This document shows positions 25,184 through 32,761 of a DNA stretch of 64,000 bases, piece after piece. How positions within the stretch are numbered: the first letter of the stretch is position 1; each line of letters opens with the position of its first letter. The notes under the pieces were generated by a model. The model saw only the letters and a list, made by a program, of their open reading frames with translations, ran no database searches and was not told where the DNA came from. This stretch comes from Cuneatibacter caecimuris (GTDB taxonomy: Bacteria; Bacillota; Clostridia; Lachnospirales; Lachnospiraceae), in NCBI RefSeq assembly GCF_004216775.1, contig NZ_SGXF01000009.1, positions 40,925-104,924 of the forward strand, read 5' to 3'. Made by a program: the position numbers and the translations under genes.

Positions 25184-25897
25184 TCATCCTTCCGCCTCCA
25201 GCCTCCATCCGCAGTCCCCATGATAAATCATCTGTTTTGTCATGCCGCCGTCAATGCAGATATTTTCTCCTGTAATAAATCCTGCCTTATCCGAGCAGAG
25301 GTACATCACCATATTGGCGATATCAAGAGGGTTTCCCACCCGTCCGGCAGGCTGCTGCGAGGCGTCTGACCCTTCATATTCTTTAAAAGAAGTATCAATC
25401 CAGCCGGGCGAAATAGAATTGACCCGCACCTTTCCGGACAGGCTGACAGCAAGAGCGTGGGTTAAAGCGGATACGCCGCCTTTGGCTGCAGTATAGCTTT
25501 CCGTCTGTGGCTGGCTCATCCGGTCGCGGGAGGATGAAATATTCACAATAGAGGCTCCCGGAGCGAAGTGGGGCAAAAACAGCTTTGTTAAATAAAAAGG
25601 CGCGGTAATCCCCACACGCAGGGCGTACTCAAAATCTTCATAAGTGCAGTCCTCGATCCCCCGCATCAGCGGCAGGGCGTTATTGATCAGAAAATCAACA
25701 TGCCCATAGCCCCCGATTACCTTGCGGGAAAACGCTTCCAGAACAGACTGCTCCGCCACATCGCCCACAAAATAATCATTCGGCAGCTTGTCGATGATAC
25801 AGACAACAGCGCCGTTTTTCTGAAACTCCTCAGCGATTGTTTTTCCAATTCCCTTTGCGCCGCCGGTCACGACAGCGACTTTCTTTTCAAATTCCAT
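25184..25897 (-). CDS. SDR family oxidoreductase
   Basis: 237-residue classical short-chain dehydrogenase/reductase. N-terminal Rossmann loop VVTGGAKGIGKTIAEEF, NNALPL (variant of the NNAG strand), catalytic Ser in NISSSRDRM and the YTAAKGG Tyr-X3-Lys pair, then ISPGWIDT and the terminal GENICIDGGM. The ATG at 25897 has AGGAGG 7 bases upstream; the longer frame from 25921 would start before that ribosome site. It converges with the Cas6-like gene and diverges from the hydrolase. Substrate unknown. A second SDR at 48.0 kb belongs to a sugar-acid operon. Confidence 0.88.
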   Translation of the reverse strand: MEFEKKVAVVTGGAKGIGKTIAEEFQKNGAVVCIIDKLPNDYFVGDVAEQSVLEAFSRKVIGGYGHVDFLINNALPLMRGIEDCTYEDFEYALRVGITAPFYLTKLFLPHFAPGASIVNISSSRDRMSQPQTESYTAAKGGVSALTHALAVSLSGKVRVNSISPGWIDTSFKEYEGSDASQQPAGRVGNPLDIANMVMYLCSDKAGFITGENICIDGGMTKQMIYHGDCGWRLEAEG

Positions 25898-26104
25898 ATA
25901 CCCGCCTCCTGTTTGAAACAATATAGCACAAAATCATAGAAAATGCTATATATTTATCCCCATCCTATGGTATACTGAAGAAAATTAAAGGGAGGTTGCG
26001 AAATATGGGAATTTGGATGAATAAGCACTGACAGCAGGGCGTTGGTGTTTGCGGGCCTTGCTGATCAGAAGTCGAAGAACAGATCAATGATTAGGAGGCA
26101 GAAG

Positions 26105-26851
26105 ATGTCATATTTTTATTATCAGTCCCAAAAGATTTATTACTCAGAAGCAGGCAGCGGAAAGCCAGTGCTATTTTTGCACGGCAACACAGCGTCTTCC
26201 AGGATGTTTGAATTCCTGCGGCCGTTATATGAAGAACAATTCCATGTAATTCTCATGAATTTTTTAGGACATGGAAAATCAGACCGGCTGGAGAAGTTTC
26301 CGCCGGATCTCTGGATGGAAGAGGCCAGACAGGCGACAGCCTTATTGGAGCATTTGAATTTGGGCAGGGTGAGCCTTGCAGGGACCAGCGGCGGCGCTTG
26401 GGTTGCGCTTAATACCGCGCTGGAACGGCCGGATCTGGTAGAAAAGGTGGTGGCTGACAGCTTTGACGGCAGGACCCTGGCAGAGAGTTTTGTGCAAAAT
26501 CTTCTTCAGGAGCGGACAAACGCGAAGCAGGATGAGATGGGAGTAGGGTTTTACCAATGGTGCCAGGGAGCGGACTGGGAACGTGTGGTAGATCTGGACA
26601 CAGAAGCGTTGATCCGGTGTGCAGCAGAAAAACTCCCATTATTTTCAAAGCCCCTGCGTGGCCTGCGGGTCCCGCTTCTGTTGATGGGAAGCGAAGAAGA
26701 CGAGATGGTGCGGGAGGATTTCCGGGAGGAGTACCGCGCCATTGCGGCGGAAACAGGAGCAGAAGTTATTTTATTTCCCACGGGAAAGCATCCTGCAATC
26801 CTTTCGAATGCGGAACAGGCCGCGGAAATCATCTGCAGGTTCCTGAAATAG
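26105..26851 (+). CDS. alpha/beta hydrolase
   Basis: 248-residue alpha/beta-hydrolase. Oxyanion region VLFLHGNTASS, nucleophile elbow AGTSGG with Ser95, acidic residue in LLMGSEEDEM, and catalytic His in PTGKHPAIL, in the correct order. The ATG at 26105 has AGGAGG 5 bases upstream, so the longer in-frame start at 26042 is rejected. No signal peptide. It is 14 bp from the ICMT-like gene downstream and likely co-transcribed. Substrate cannot be told; esterase, lipase or haloperoxidase-like members share these motifs. Confidence 0.87.
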   Translation: MSYFYYQSQKIYYSEAGSGKPVLFLHGNTASSRMFEFLRPLYEEQFHVILMNFLGHGKSDRLEKFPPDLWMEEARQATALLEHLNLGRVSLAGTSGGAWVALNTALERPDLVEKVVADSFDGRTLAESFVQNLLQERTNAKQDEMGVGFYQWCQGADWERVVDLDTEALIRCAAEKLPLFSKPLRGLRVPLLLMGSEEDEMVREDFREEYRAIAAETGAEVILFPTGKHPAILSNAEQAAEIICRFLK

Positions 26852-26865
26852 AGGAGTAGAGCAAA

Positions 26866-27399
26866 ATGAGTGCGTTTCTTTTATTAATTCCATTTTTCCT
26901 GATCAGATTTGGACTGCTGGCATTTCTGAATAAGGATTCTGTAACGCGCGCCGCAATGTTTGCTCCGGTAAAAGGGGGTGAGATTCCGGCATACTGGGTG
27001 TACCAGGTATCAAACGGGTTCATTCTTGTTTCCCTGTGCTTTCAGAAAATTGTGATTGATTTTTCCTGGTTTTTTTATGCGGGAATCATCAGTTATGCGG
27101 TGGGGCTGGCTCTTTGTACGGGGGCCGTGATTAACTTTGCCGTGCCCCGCAGTAAAAAATTCCACGATAACGGGCTGTACCGGTATTCCAGAAACCCCAT
27201 GTATTTGGCTTATTTCATCTTTTTTGCAGGCTGCGCCCTGTTGGTCAGGTCAGCTGTATTGGGCGTTTTTGTCCTGTTGTTCATTGTTTCTTCTCATTGG
27301 ATTATTCTATCAGAGGAGAGATGGTGTATCATGGAATTTGGAGATGAGTACAGAGAATATATGAAAAAGGTGAGGCGTTACATAGGGATGGTTCCGTGA
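26866..27399 (+). CDS. second isoprenylcysteine carboxyl methyltransferase-like membrane protein
   Basis: 177 residues with about four hydrophobic spans and the ICMT/PEMT C-terminal signature GLYRYSRNPMYLAYFIFFAG ... SEERWCIMEFGDEYREYMKKVRRYIG. Shares the RNPxxL and EFGDxYxxYxxxVxRYxG pattern with the 193-residue protein at 23.3 kb but is otherwise different, so the two are distant paralogues. Follows the alpha/beta hydrolase by 14 bp with GAGGAG before the ATG. Probably a SAM-dependent membrane methyltransferase of unknown substrate. Confidence 0.8.
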   Translation: MSAFLLLIPFFLIRFGLLAFLNKDSVTRAAMFAPVKGGEIPAYWVYQVSNGFILVSLCFQKIVIDFSWFFYAGIISYAVGLALCTGAVINFAVPRSKKFHDNGLYRYSRNPMYLAYFIFFAGCALLVRSAVLGVFVLLFIVSSHWIILSEERWCIMEFGDEYREYMKKVRRYIGMVP

Positions 27400-27461
27400 G
27401 GGCCCGGCGTGAAGAAGATGTATCAGATTTAATGCGAAAAGGAATTATTTTTTGTAACATA

Positions 27462-27491
27462 TTGACCGGAAGTTGTGTTAGGTATTATAAT
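27462..27491 (+). promoter_or_regulatory. sigma-A promoter of the sugar isomerase gene
   Basis: TTGACC (27462-27467), 18-bp spacer, perfect TATAAT (27486-27491). Leader of about 70 bases to the AAAGGAG site. Confidence 0.65.
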
Positions 27492-27568
27492 AAAAAATAC
27501 CATGGACAGAAAAAGGATTCAGTAAAAATCAAAAATTATGCGTATGGTAACGAAAGGAGTAAGAAATT

Positions 27569-28987
27569 ATGTTAGTTAACACAAAAGCAAGAATTGGAGT
27601 ATTTTCCATCGCCCTGGGAGCGTATCTTCCCCAGTTCCCGTCGCTGGTGCCTGAATTTGAAGCGCAGTATGACGCGTTTAAGAAATCGCTGCCGGACACT
27701 GTGGAAATTATTGACGGCGGAATGGTGACCACGAAGGAACAGTCCCAGGCAGCCGGAGATTTATTCCGCAGCGCGGACGTGGATCTGGTATTCCTGCAGC
27801 TGCTGACCTACGCCACCTCCTATAATATGCTTCCCGCAGTGAAAGACCTGGACGTGCCTGTGGTCCTTGTCAACCTCCAGAAACTGAAAGCTCTGGATTA
27901 TGACCATACGGATATCGCTTCCTGGCTGGGTGAAGGTTATGCCTGCGGCGCTGTAGGCGAAATGGTTGCGGATCTTGAGCGGTATGGAAAACGGCACGCT
28001 GTGATTACCGGGGTGGTGGAAGGCGGAGATCCCGGCGTTCAGACAGAGCTGGAACAGTGGTGCCGTGCAGCCCAGACCAGAAGGAGATTCCGCGATACCA
28101 ACATTGCCCAGATCGGAAGACCATATCCTGGCATGATGGATCTCTATATCGATGAATCCAATCTTTACAGAAGAATGCATTTGTATACCAAGCAGTTTGA
28201 CTGGGAGAAGATGTGGGCGATTGCCGACGAGATTACGGACGAGGAAGCGATCCGCGCCAAGGCTCAGGATATTCTGGATACCTTCGAGATTGAGGGCGGC
28301 GGCAGCATTGAAGAAGTATGGGAAATGGCAAAGTATGTGGTAGCTTTTGAGAAATGGGTGGAAGATGAAAAGCTTGGCCTGATCGCTTCCCACTATGACG
28401 GATTTGCCACAGGCAAGGCCGGCGTTCTTGACAGCATGCTGATTCCCGCGTTTTCAATGCTGATCAAGCAGGGAACTGCCTGCGCGGTAGAAGGCGATAT
28501 GAAAGTGGCTATGGCGATGAGTATTTTAAAGACTATCTCAGGAACCGGGCAGCTTGCGGAGATGTATTCCATCGACTTCAATGACGATATCGCTATCATC
28601 GGCCACAGCGGTTCCGGCGACGCGGATATTTCCGATAAAAAGCCTACCATGAAAATCGTTAAAGTATTCCACGGAAAAACAGGCGGCGGCTATCTGACGC
28701 AGTTCTATCCCTATACAGGGCCTGTTACATATCTGGCCATTACCCAGGACGGCGACGGCCACTTTAAGTTCATCGTGGCAGAAGGAGTGAATGAGGAAGG
28801 AAAAATCCTTTCCTTCGGGGATACCAATATGAGGACCCGCTTTACCTGCGGTGCAAGGGAGTTTGTGAACCGCTGGAGTGAATGCGGCCCCACCCATCAC
28901 TTCGCAGCGGCGACGGGAAGGCATATTGACACCATTCTGAAGGTCGCGAAGATTTTCAATGTTCCGGTGGACATTGTAACCAGATAA
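27569..28987 (+). CDS. L-fucose/L-arabinose isomerase family protein
   Basis: 472 residues resembling the L-arabinose/L-fucose isomerase superfamily, which interconvert aldoses and ketoses using Mn2+. N-terminal IGVFSIALGAYLPQFPSLVPEF is the first beta-alpha unit; VFLQLLTYATSYNMLP, NIAQIGRPYPGMMDLYIDE and SGTGQLAEMYSID fit the family; metal-binding acidic and His residues are probably in CAVEGDMKVAMAM (Glu) and CGPTHHFAAATG (His). Not close enough to be called AraA or FucI with confidence. Single-gene unit between its own promoter and a strong terminator, with no sugar kinase or transporter beside it. Confidence 0.8.
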   Translation: MLVNTKARIGVFSIALGAYLPQFPSLVPEFEAQYDAFKKSLPDTVEIIDGGMVTTKEQSQAAGDLFRSADVDLVFLQLLTYATSYNMLPAVKDLDVPVVLVNLQKLKALDYDHTDIASWLGEGYACGAVGEMVADLERYGKRHAVITGVVEGGDPGVQTELEQWCRAAQTRRRFRDTNIAQIGRPYPGMMDLYIDESNLYRRMHLYTKQFDWEKMWAIADEITDEEAIRAKAQDILDTFEIEGGGSIEEVWEMAKYVVAFEKWVEDEKLGLIASHYDGFATGKAGVLDSMLIPAFSMLIKQGTACAVEGDMKVAMAMSILKTISGTGQLAEMYSIDFNDDIAIIGHSGSGDADISDKKPTMKIVKVFHGKTGGGYLTQFYPYTGPVTYLAITQDGDGHFKFIVAEGVNEEGKILSFGDTNMRTRFTCGAREFVNRWSECGPTHHFAAATGRHIDTILKVAKIFNVPVDIVTR

Positions 28988-29021
28988 GTAAGATCATAAT
29001 GAAATAGATGCGGTAAAACAG

Positions 29022-29082
29022 CAGGTACCGGGAGTGAACAGAGTATTCTACTCACTTCTTCCCGGTACCTGTTGTAATTTTT
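29022..29082 (+). terminator. intrinsic terminator of the isomerase gene
   Basis: CAGGTACCGGGA and CAGGTACCGGGA's complement TCCCGGTACCTG form a 12-bp stem with an inner GTGA/TCAC pairing, followed by TTGTAATTTTT. Repeat copy C begins 1-2 bp later. Confidence 0.85.
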
Positions 29083-29083
29083 G

Positions 29084-29208
29084 TTGTATAGGAAACTGCG
29101 TTCCCTATGCAACAAAACCCTCCGGGGGATCGCACTGCGCGCTAAGGAAATATGGCCGCTAAAGCGACCGCGCTCCGGCGGGAGAGTCCGGCGAGCCGGA
29201 CTCTTTAT
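29084..29208 (+). repeat. three-hairpin intergenic repeat, copy C (subtype II)
   Basis: Begins TTGTATAGGAAAC; linker AACAAAACCCTCCGGGGG; hairpin 2 is GCGCG...CGCGC around GGCCGC TAAA GCGACC; hairpin 3 is GAGTCCGGC GA GCCGGACTC then TTTATT. Differs from subtype I in stem sequence but keeps pairing. Directly followed by copy D. Confidence 0.9.
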
Positions 29209-29210
29209 TA

Positions 29211-29334
29211 TTGTATAGGAAACTGCGTTCCCTATGCAACAAAACCCTCCGGGGGATCGCACTGCGGCGTAAGGAATCACGTCGCTAAAGCGACACGCCG
29301 CAGGCGGGGAATCCCGCCAACGGGATTCTTTTTC
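29211..29334 (+). repeat. three-hairpin intergenic repeat, copy D (subtype I, reference copy)
   Basis: Best-preserved copy: hairpin 1 TATAGGAAAC TGC GTTCCCTAT(G); linker AACAAAACCCTCCGGGGG; hairpin 2 GCGGCGT ... GTCGC TAAA GCGAC ACGCCGC; hairpin 3 GAATCCCG CCAA CGGGATTC then CTTTTTC. Tandem with copy C, whose terminator-like third hairpin supplies the preceding T-tract. Lies just upstream of the MerR gene promoter region. Confidence 0.92.
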
Positions 29335-29371
29335 AAAACAGGGGTTGACTCTCACACTGTGGTATACTCTA

Positions 29372-29381
29372 AACTATAGTT
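29372..29381. promoter_or_regulatory. candidate MerR operator palindrome
   Basis: AACTATAGTT is a perfect 10-bp palindrome inside the imperfect dyad CTCTAAACTATAGTTGAG (29367-29384), 35 bp before the MerR start codon; position suits an autoregulatory operator. Low certainty. Confidence 0.35.
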
Positions 29382-29416
29382 GAGCTCAGAAATACACATA
29401 TATGTGAGGTAGAACA

Positions 29417-30238
29417 ATGTTAAAAATAGGAGATTTTTCAAAGCTGTCCAGAATCAGCATCCGCATGCTGCGCCATTACGATGAGATCGGAATCCTCCGC
29501 CCCAAATGTGTGGATGATTTTACGGGATACCGCTATTACAGCGAGGCCCAGCTTCCCCTGGCAGGGAGAATACAGGCATTAAAAAGCCTGGGATTCGGGC
29601 TTTCGGTGATTAAGGAGATATTGGGCAAGTATGAGGATGCGGAGAAAATGGAAAAGTTTCTGCTGGTGAAGCGGAAGGAACTGGAAGAGGAAGCCTTCGA
29701 AACGCGTCAGAGACTGCTGTTTCTGGACAGCACACTGAAATGGCTGAGAAAGGATGGTAATCTTATGGATTACAATGTAGTGCTGAAAACATTGCCGGAG
29801 AGATATGTGGCCAGCGTGCGCCAGGTAATTCCTGCGTATGACTGCGAAGGAATGCTGTGGGAGATAATGTGCCGGGAACTGGAGTCCCAGAAGGTGCAGC
29901 AGGCAGAGCCGGGTTATGGTTTGGCTGTTTTCCATGATGACGGGCATAAGGAGCATGATCCGGATGTGGAAATTCAGATCAGCGTGGTTGGGAAGTATCA
30001 GGATACAGAGCATGTGGTATTTAAAACAGTGCCGCCGGTTGAGATCGCATCCGCCACTTATAAAGGCAGTTATGAGCAGATTTCCAGAGTGAATGCGGCG
30101 GTGGCAAATTGGGTGGTGGAAAACGGATATGATTTTGACGGGAAGTCATTCTGCATTTATCATGTGAGCCCCGGCGAAACCTCAGATCCGGAGGAACTGG
30201 TTACAGAAGTCTGCTTTCCGGTAAAAAAGAAAGCGTAA
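29417..30238 (+). CDS. MerR family regulator with GyrI-like effector domain
   Basis: 273 residues. N-terminal MerR helix-turn-helix and wing: LKIGDFSKLSRISIRMLRHYDEIGIL, then YRYYSEAQLPLAGRIQALKSLGF. A coiled-coil dimerisation helix spans about residues 78-110. From about residue 120 comes a GyrI/AraC-effector-binding-like domain (LPERYVASVRQVIPAYDC ... CIYHVSPGETSDPEELVTEVCFPV), as in BmrR-type multidrug regulators. GTGAGGT precedes the ATG. Single gene with its own terminator; the target may be itself or a distant transporter. Confidence 0.9.
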   Translation: MLKIGDFSKLSRISIRMLRHYDEIGILRPKCVDDFTGYRYYSEAQLPLAGRIQALKSLGFGLSVIKEILGKYEDAEKMEKFLLVKRKELEEEAFETRQRLLFLDSTLKWLRKDGNLMDYNVVLKTLPERYVASVRQVIPAYDCEGMLWEIMCRELESQKVQQAEPGYGLAVFHDDGHKEHDPDVEIQISVVGKYQDTEHVVFKTVPPVEIASATYKGSYEQISRVNAAVANWVVENGYDFDGKSFCIYHVSPGETSDPEELVTEVCFPVKKKA

Positions 30239-30260
30239 CAGATGATATAAGGACAGTCAG

Positions 30261-30290
30261 GAAGCGTCTCGCAGGAGGCGCTTTCTTTTT
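30261..30290 (+). terminator. intrinsic terminator after the MerR gene
   Basis: GAAGCGTCTC and GGAGGCGCTT pair around GCA with an imperfect stem, then TCTTTTT. Confidence 0.75.
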
Positions 30291-30310
30291 GGGCACGGAT
30301 ATTATTTTCA

Positions 30311-30339
30311 TTGCTTGACAGTTTGTTTCCTGATATACT
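30311..30339 (+). promoter_or_regulatory. probable promoter of the acetyltransferase genes
   Basis: TTGCTT (30311-30316), 17-bp spacer, TATACT (30334-30339). A better-looking TTGACA at 30315 is only 13 bp from the -10. Confidence 0.5.
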
Positions 30340-30392
30340 GATTTCAGGCAACGAAAAATCAGTCAGGATCCATGTGTCAGAGGGAGAAACAG

Positions 30393-31280
30393 ATGTTGGG
30401 AGATATTGTAACAGTTACGGTGGACAGGCCGCTTGGGAGTTTTCATCCTGAATATAAAAATCTGTATTATCCTGTGAATTATGGATATGTGAAAGGGATT
30501 GCCGCTCCGGATGGAGAAGAGCAGGACGCTTATATTATCGGAGTGAATAAACCTGTGCAGGAATTTACGGGAAAGCTCATTGCGGTGGTTCACCGCCGGG
30601 ATGATGTGGAGGAAAAGTGGGTGGTCGCGCCAGAGGGCCTTGTTTTCCATAAAAAAGAGATAGAAGAGCAGATTAAGTTCCAGGAACAATATTTCAGGCC
30701 GGAAATCATCGCATTGGGGGATGTGGTATTGGAAACCCGGAGATTGTATCTCAGGGAAATGAATCAGTCGGATTATGGCGCGCTGAGAGGGATGCTTCAG
30801 GATGAAGACGTGATGTATGCTTACAATGGGGTGTTTACAGATCAAGAGATCCAGGATTGGCTGGCCAGGCAGATTGACAGATATTATAAGGACGGATTTG
30901 GCCTGTGGGCAGTGGTTCTGAAAAAAACAGGGAAAATGATTGGCCAGTGCGGCCTTTCTATACAGCCATGGAAAGACAGAAGGGTTTTGGAGATTGGATA
31001 TTTGTTTCAAAAAGCCTTTTGGCATAAGGGTTATGCTGCAGAGGCGGCAAAGGTGTGTAAGGAATATGCTTTTACAAAATTAAGCGCTGAAGAAGTATTT
31101 TCGATAATCAGGAATACAAACATTGCATCACAAAATGTAGCTTTACGGAATGGTATGACTATGATTGATACCTGGATGAAAAATTACCGGGGAACTGATA
31201 TGCTTCATATTCTCTATTCTGTAAAACGAACAGGGGAGGGAAAAGACAGAAATGAATCATCAAGGAACGAAAATGATTGA
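30393..31280 (+). CDS. inorganic pyrophosphatase-like domain fused to GNAT acetyltransferase
   Basis: 295 residues from the ATG at 30393, which has GAGGGAG 8 bases upstream (an ATG seven codons earlier has no site). Residues 1 to about 110 resemble the short pyrophosphatase-like proteins of Clostridia: VTVTVDRPLGSFHPEYKNLYYPVNYGYVKGI, then DGEEQDAYIIGV and FTGKLIAVVHRRDDVEEKWVV, with the PPase-style D-x-D-Y pattern only partly kept (EEQDAY). Residues about 115-280 are a RimJ/RimL-type GNAT (LETRRLYLREM, GLWAVVLKKTGKMIGQCGL, AFWHKGYAAEAA, the acetyl-CoA loop). The 3' end overlaps the next gene. Substrate unknown. Confidence 0.8.
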   Translation: MLGDIVTVTVDRPLGSFHPEYKNLYYPVNYGYVKGIAAPDGEEQDAYIIGVNKPVQEFTGKLIAVVHRRDDVEEKWVVAPEGLVFHKKEIEEQIKFQEQYFRPEIIALGDVVLETRRLYLREMNQSDYGALRGMLQDEDVMYAYNGVFTDQEIQDWLARQIDRYYKDGFGLWAVVLKKTGKMIGQCGLSIQPWKDRRVLEIGYLFQKAFWHKGYAAEAAKVCKEYAFTKLSAEEVFSIIRNTNIASQNVALRNGMTMIDTWMKNYRGTDMLHILYSVKRTGEGKDRNESSRNEND

Positions 31281-32283
31281 AACAGAGCGCCTGCTGCTCA
31301 GGCCGTTTCAAGTGGAGGACACGGTCCCCATGTTACGCAACTGGGCGTCAGATCCGGAAGTGACAAAGTTTCTGACCTGGCAGCCTCACGAAAGCGCTGA
31401 GGTGACGGCCCGTGTATTGGAAACCTGGGTTAAGAAATATGATGATCCCAGTTTTTATCTATGGGCTGTTGAATGGAAAGAAATCCGTCAGCCTGTGGGC
31501 AGCATCAGCGCGGTGAGGACAGACGACAAGACAGATTCCGCAACCATCGGTTATTGCATCGGACGCGGCTGGTGGGGGAAAGGAATTGTGGCTGAGGCGC
31601 TGCAGGCGGTGATGTCATTTTTCTTTGAAGAAGTAGGAGCGAACTGCGTCAATGCCTGCCATGATCCCCAGAACCCGAATTCCGGAAAAGTGATGAGAAA
31701 ATGTGGAATGACTTATGAGGGAACCTGGAGAGCAGGCGGCGTGAACAATCAGGGCGTCTGCGATGAATCCTGGTATTCCATTTTAAAAAAAGAATACGAA
31801 AGCTTCCGAGGACAAAAGGGAGTGGTTCGGCAGGTTACGAATCCAGAGGAGAAGACCGGAATATCCCGGCTGATTCTGGAGGCGCTGCCGGAGTGGTTCG
31901 GCATTCCGGAGGCCCGGGAAGAGTACATTCAGGACAGCGCGGATCAGCTATTCTTTGCCGCTTTTCGGGATGACAGTCCGGCGGGCTTTCTCTGCCTGAA
32001 GGAAACCGGAAGAGAAACAGTTGAGCTGGCTGTAATGGGCGTTCGGAAGGAATACCACCGCCTGGGGATCGGGAAAGAACTGTTTGCCGCGGCAAAAAAC
32101 TGCGCTTTCCGGAAGGGATATTCATTTATTCAGGTAAAGACTGTCCAGATGGGACGCTATGAGGAATATGATCAAACAAATATGTTTTACCAAAGCCTGG
32201 GATTCAAAGAATTTGAAGTCTTTCCTTCTCTGTGGGGGGAAGAGAACCCGTGCCAGATTTATGTGATGGGGCTGGGGAGATAG
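31252..32283 (+). CDS. tandem GNAT acetyltransferase (two GNAT domains)
   Basis: 343 residues. First domain (about 8-175) is RimJ/RimL-like: IETERLLLRPFQVEDTVPML, AVEWKEIRQPVGSISAV, IGYCIGRGWWGKGIVAEALQAV, MRKCGMTYEGTWR. Second domain (about 185-343) is a generic GNAT: FRDDSPAGFLCLKE, VMGVRKEYHRLGIGKELFAAAKN (acetyl-CoA pyrophosphate loop), QTNMFYQSLGFKEFE. Overlaps the preceding gene by 29 bp, so translation is coupled. The ATG at 31273 (AAGGA six bases before) is an equally good start and would match the usual GNAT N-terminus. Confidence 0.85.
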   Translation: MNHQGTKMIETERLLLRPFQVEDTVPMLRNWASDPEVTKFLTWQPHESAEVTARVLETWVKKYDDPSFYLWAVEWKEIRQPVGSISAVRTDDKTDSATIGYCIGRGWWGKGIVAEALQAVMSFFFEEVGANCVNACHDPQNPNSGKVMRKCGMTYEGTWRAGGVNNQGVCDESWYSILKKEYESFRGQKGVVRQVTNPEEKTGISRLILEALPEWFGIPEAREEYIQDSADQLFFAAFRDDSPAGFLCLKETGRETVELAVMGVRKEYHRLGIGKELFAAAKNCAFRKGYSFIQVKTVQMGRYEEYDQTNMFYQSLGFKEFEVFPSLWGEENPCQIYVMGLGR

Positions 32284-32335
32284 GGGGCCAGAGAAAGTGC
32301 CTACATTTTAATCAAAAAGAGAGGGAAAATTGCAG

Positions 32336-32710
32336 ATGAAACGAGAAATGGGAATCGCCAGATGCGGGCTGGCATGCTGCCTGTGCTCAGAGAATGACAA
32401 ATGTGGCGGATGCGCGTCAGACGGATGCCCCGGCACCGCATGGTGTGAAAACCGGAAATGTTCCATAGAAAAGGCTGTGGATGGATGCTATGCCTGTGGG
32501 GAATCCTGTTCCAAAGGACTTCTGGGTAAAATTAAGCCCGCAGGTTTCAGGGCTTTTATCCGGCGGTATGGCATGGAAGAGCTGCTGGACTGTCTGGAAC
32601 GCAATGAGAAAAACGGCGTTGTGTACCACAAAGAAGGAATAATCGGAGACTATGATGGTTTTGAGGATGCAGAAGCACTCATCGCTTTTATCCGGTCGGG
32701 AAAAATTTGA
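32336..32710 (+). CDS. DUF3795 cysteine-rich protein
   Basis: 124 residues with a cysteine-dense N-terminal half: RCGLACCLCSENDKCGGCA, then CPGTAWCENRKCSIEK and CYACGESC, about thirteen Cys in sixty residues, as in DUF3795 proteins that probably bind zinc or an iron-sulfur cluster. The C-terminal half is a small alpha/beta region ending in an FIRSGKI tail. Start ATG at 32336 has GAGGG 10 bases upstream; an in-frame TTG two codons earlier is disfavoured. Role unknown. A convergent hairpin follows. Confidence 0.75.
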   Translation: MKREMGIARCGLACCLCSENDKCGGCASDGCPGTAWCENRKCSIEKAVDGCYACGESCSKGLLGKIKPAGFRAFIRRYGMEELLDCLERNEKNGVVYHKEGIIGDYDGFEDAEALIAFIRSGKI

Positions 32711-32722
32711 CAGAAACCTTTT

Positions 32723-32749
32723 GCCCGGCGCAATGCACATGCGCCGGGC
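32723..32749. terminator. convergent hairpin between DUF3795 gene and condensation gene
   Basis: GCCCGGCGCA (32723-32732) and TGCGCCGGGC (32740-32749) form a perfect 10-bp GC-rich stem with a 7-nt loop; no T-run on either side, so termination strength is uncertain. Confidence 0.5.
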
Positions 32750-32761
32750 GGGGACGGACGG

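Noticed and set aside
26005..26031. Eight-codon ORF (MGIWMNKH) with a GGGAGG site upstream of the alpha/beta hydrolase
   Set aside because: It could be a leader peptide, but there is no terminator/antiterminator pair or codon run that would give it a regulatory role; probably chance.
29345..29368. TTGACT and TATACT upstream of the MerR gene as a promoter
   Set aside because: The spacer is only 12 bp; MerR-controlled promoters have longer, not shorter, spacers. Kept only as a note beside the palindrome.
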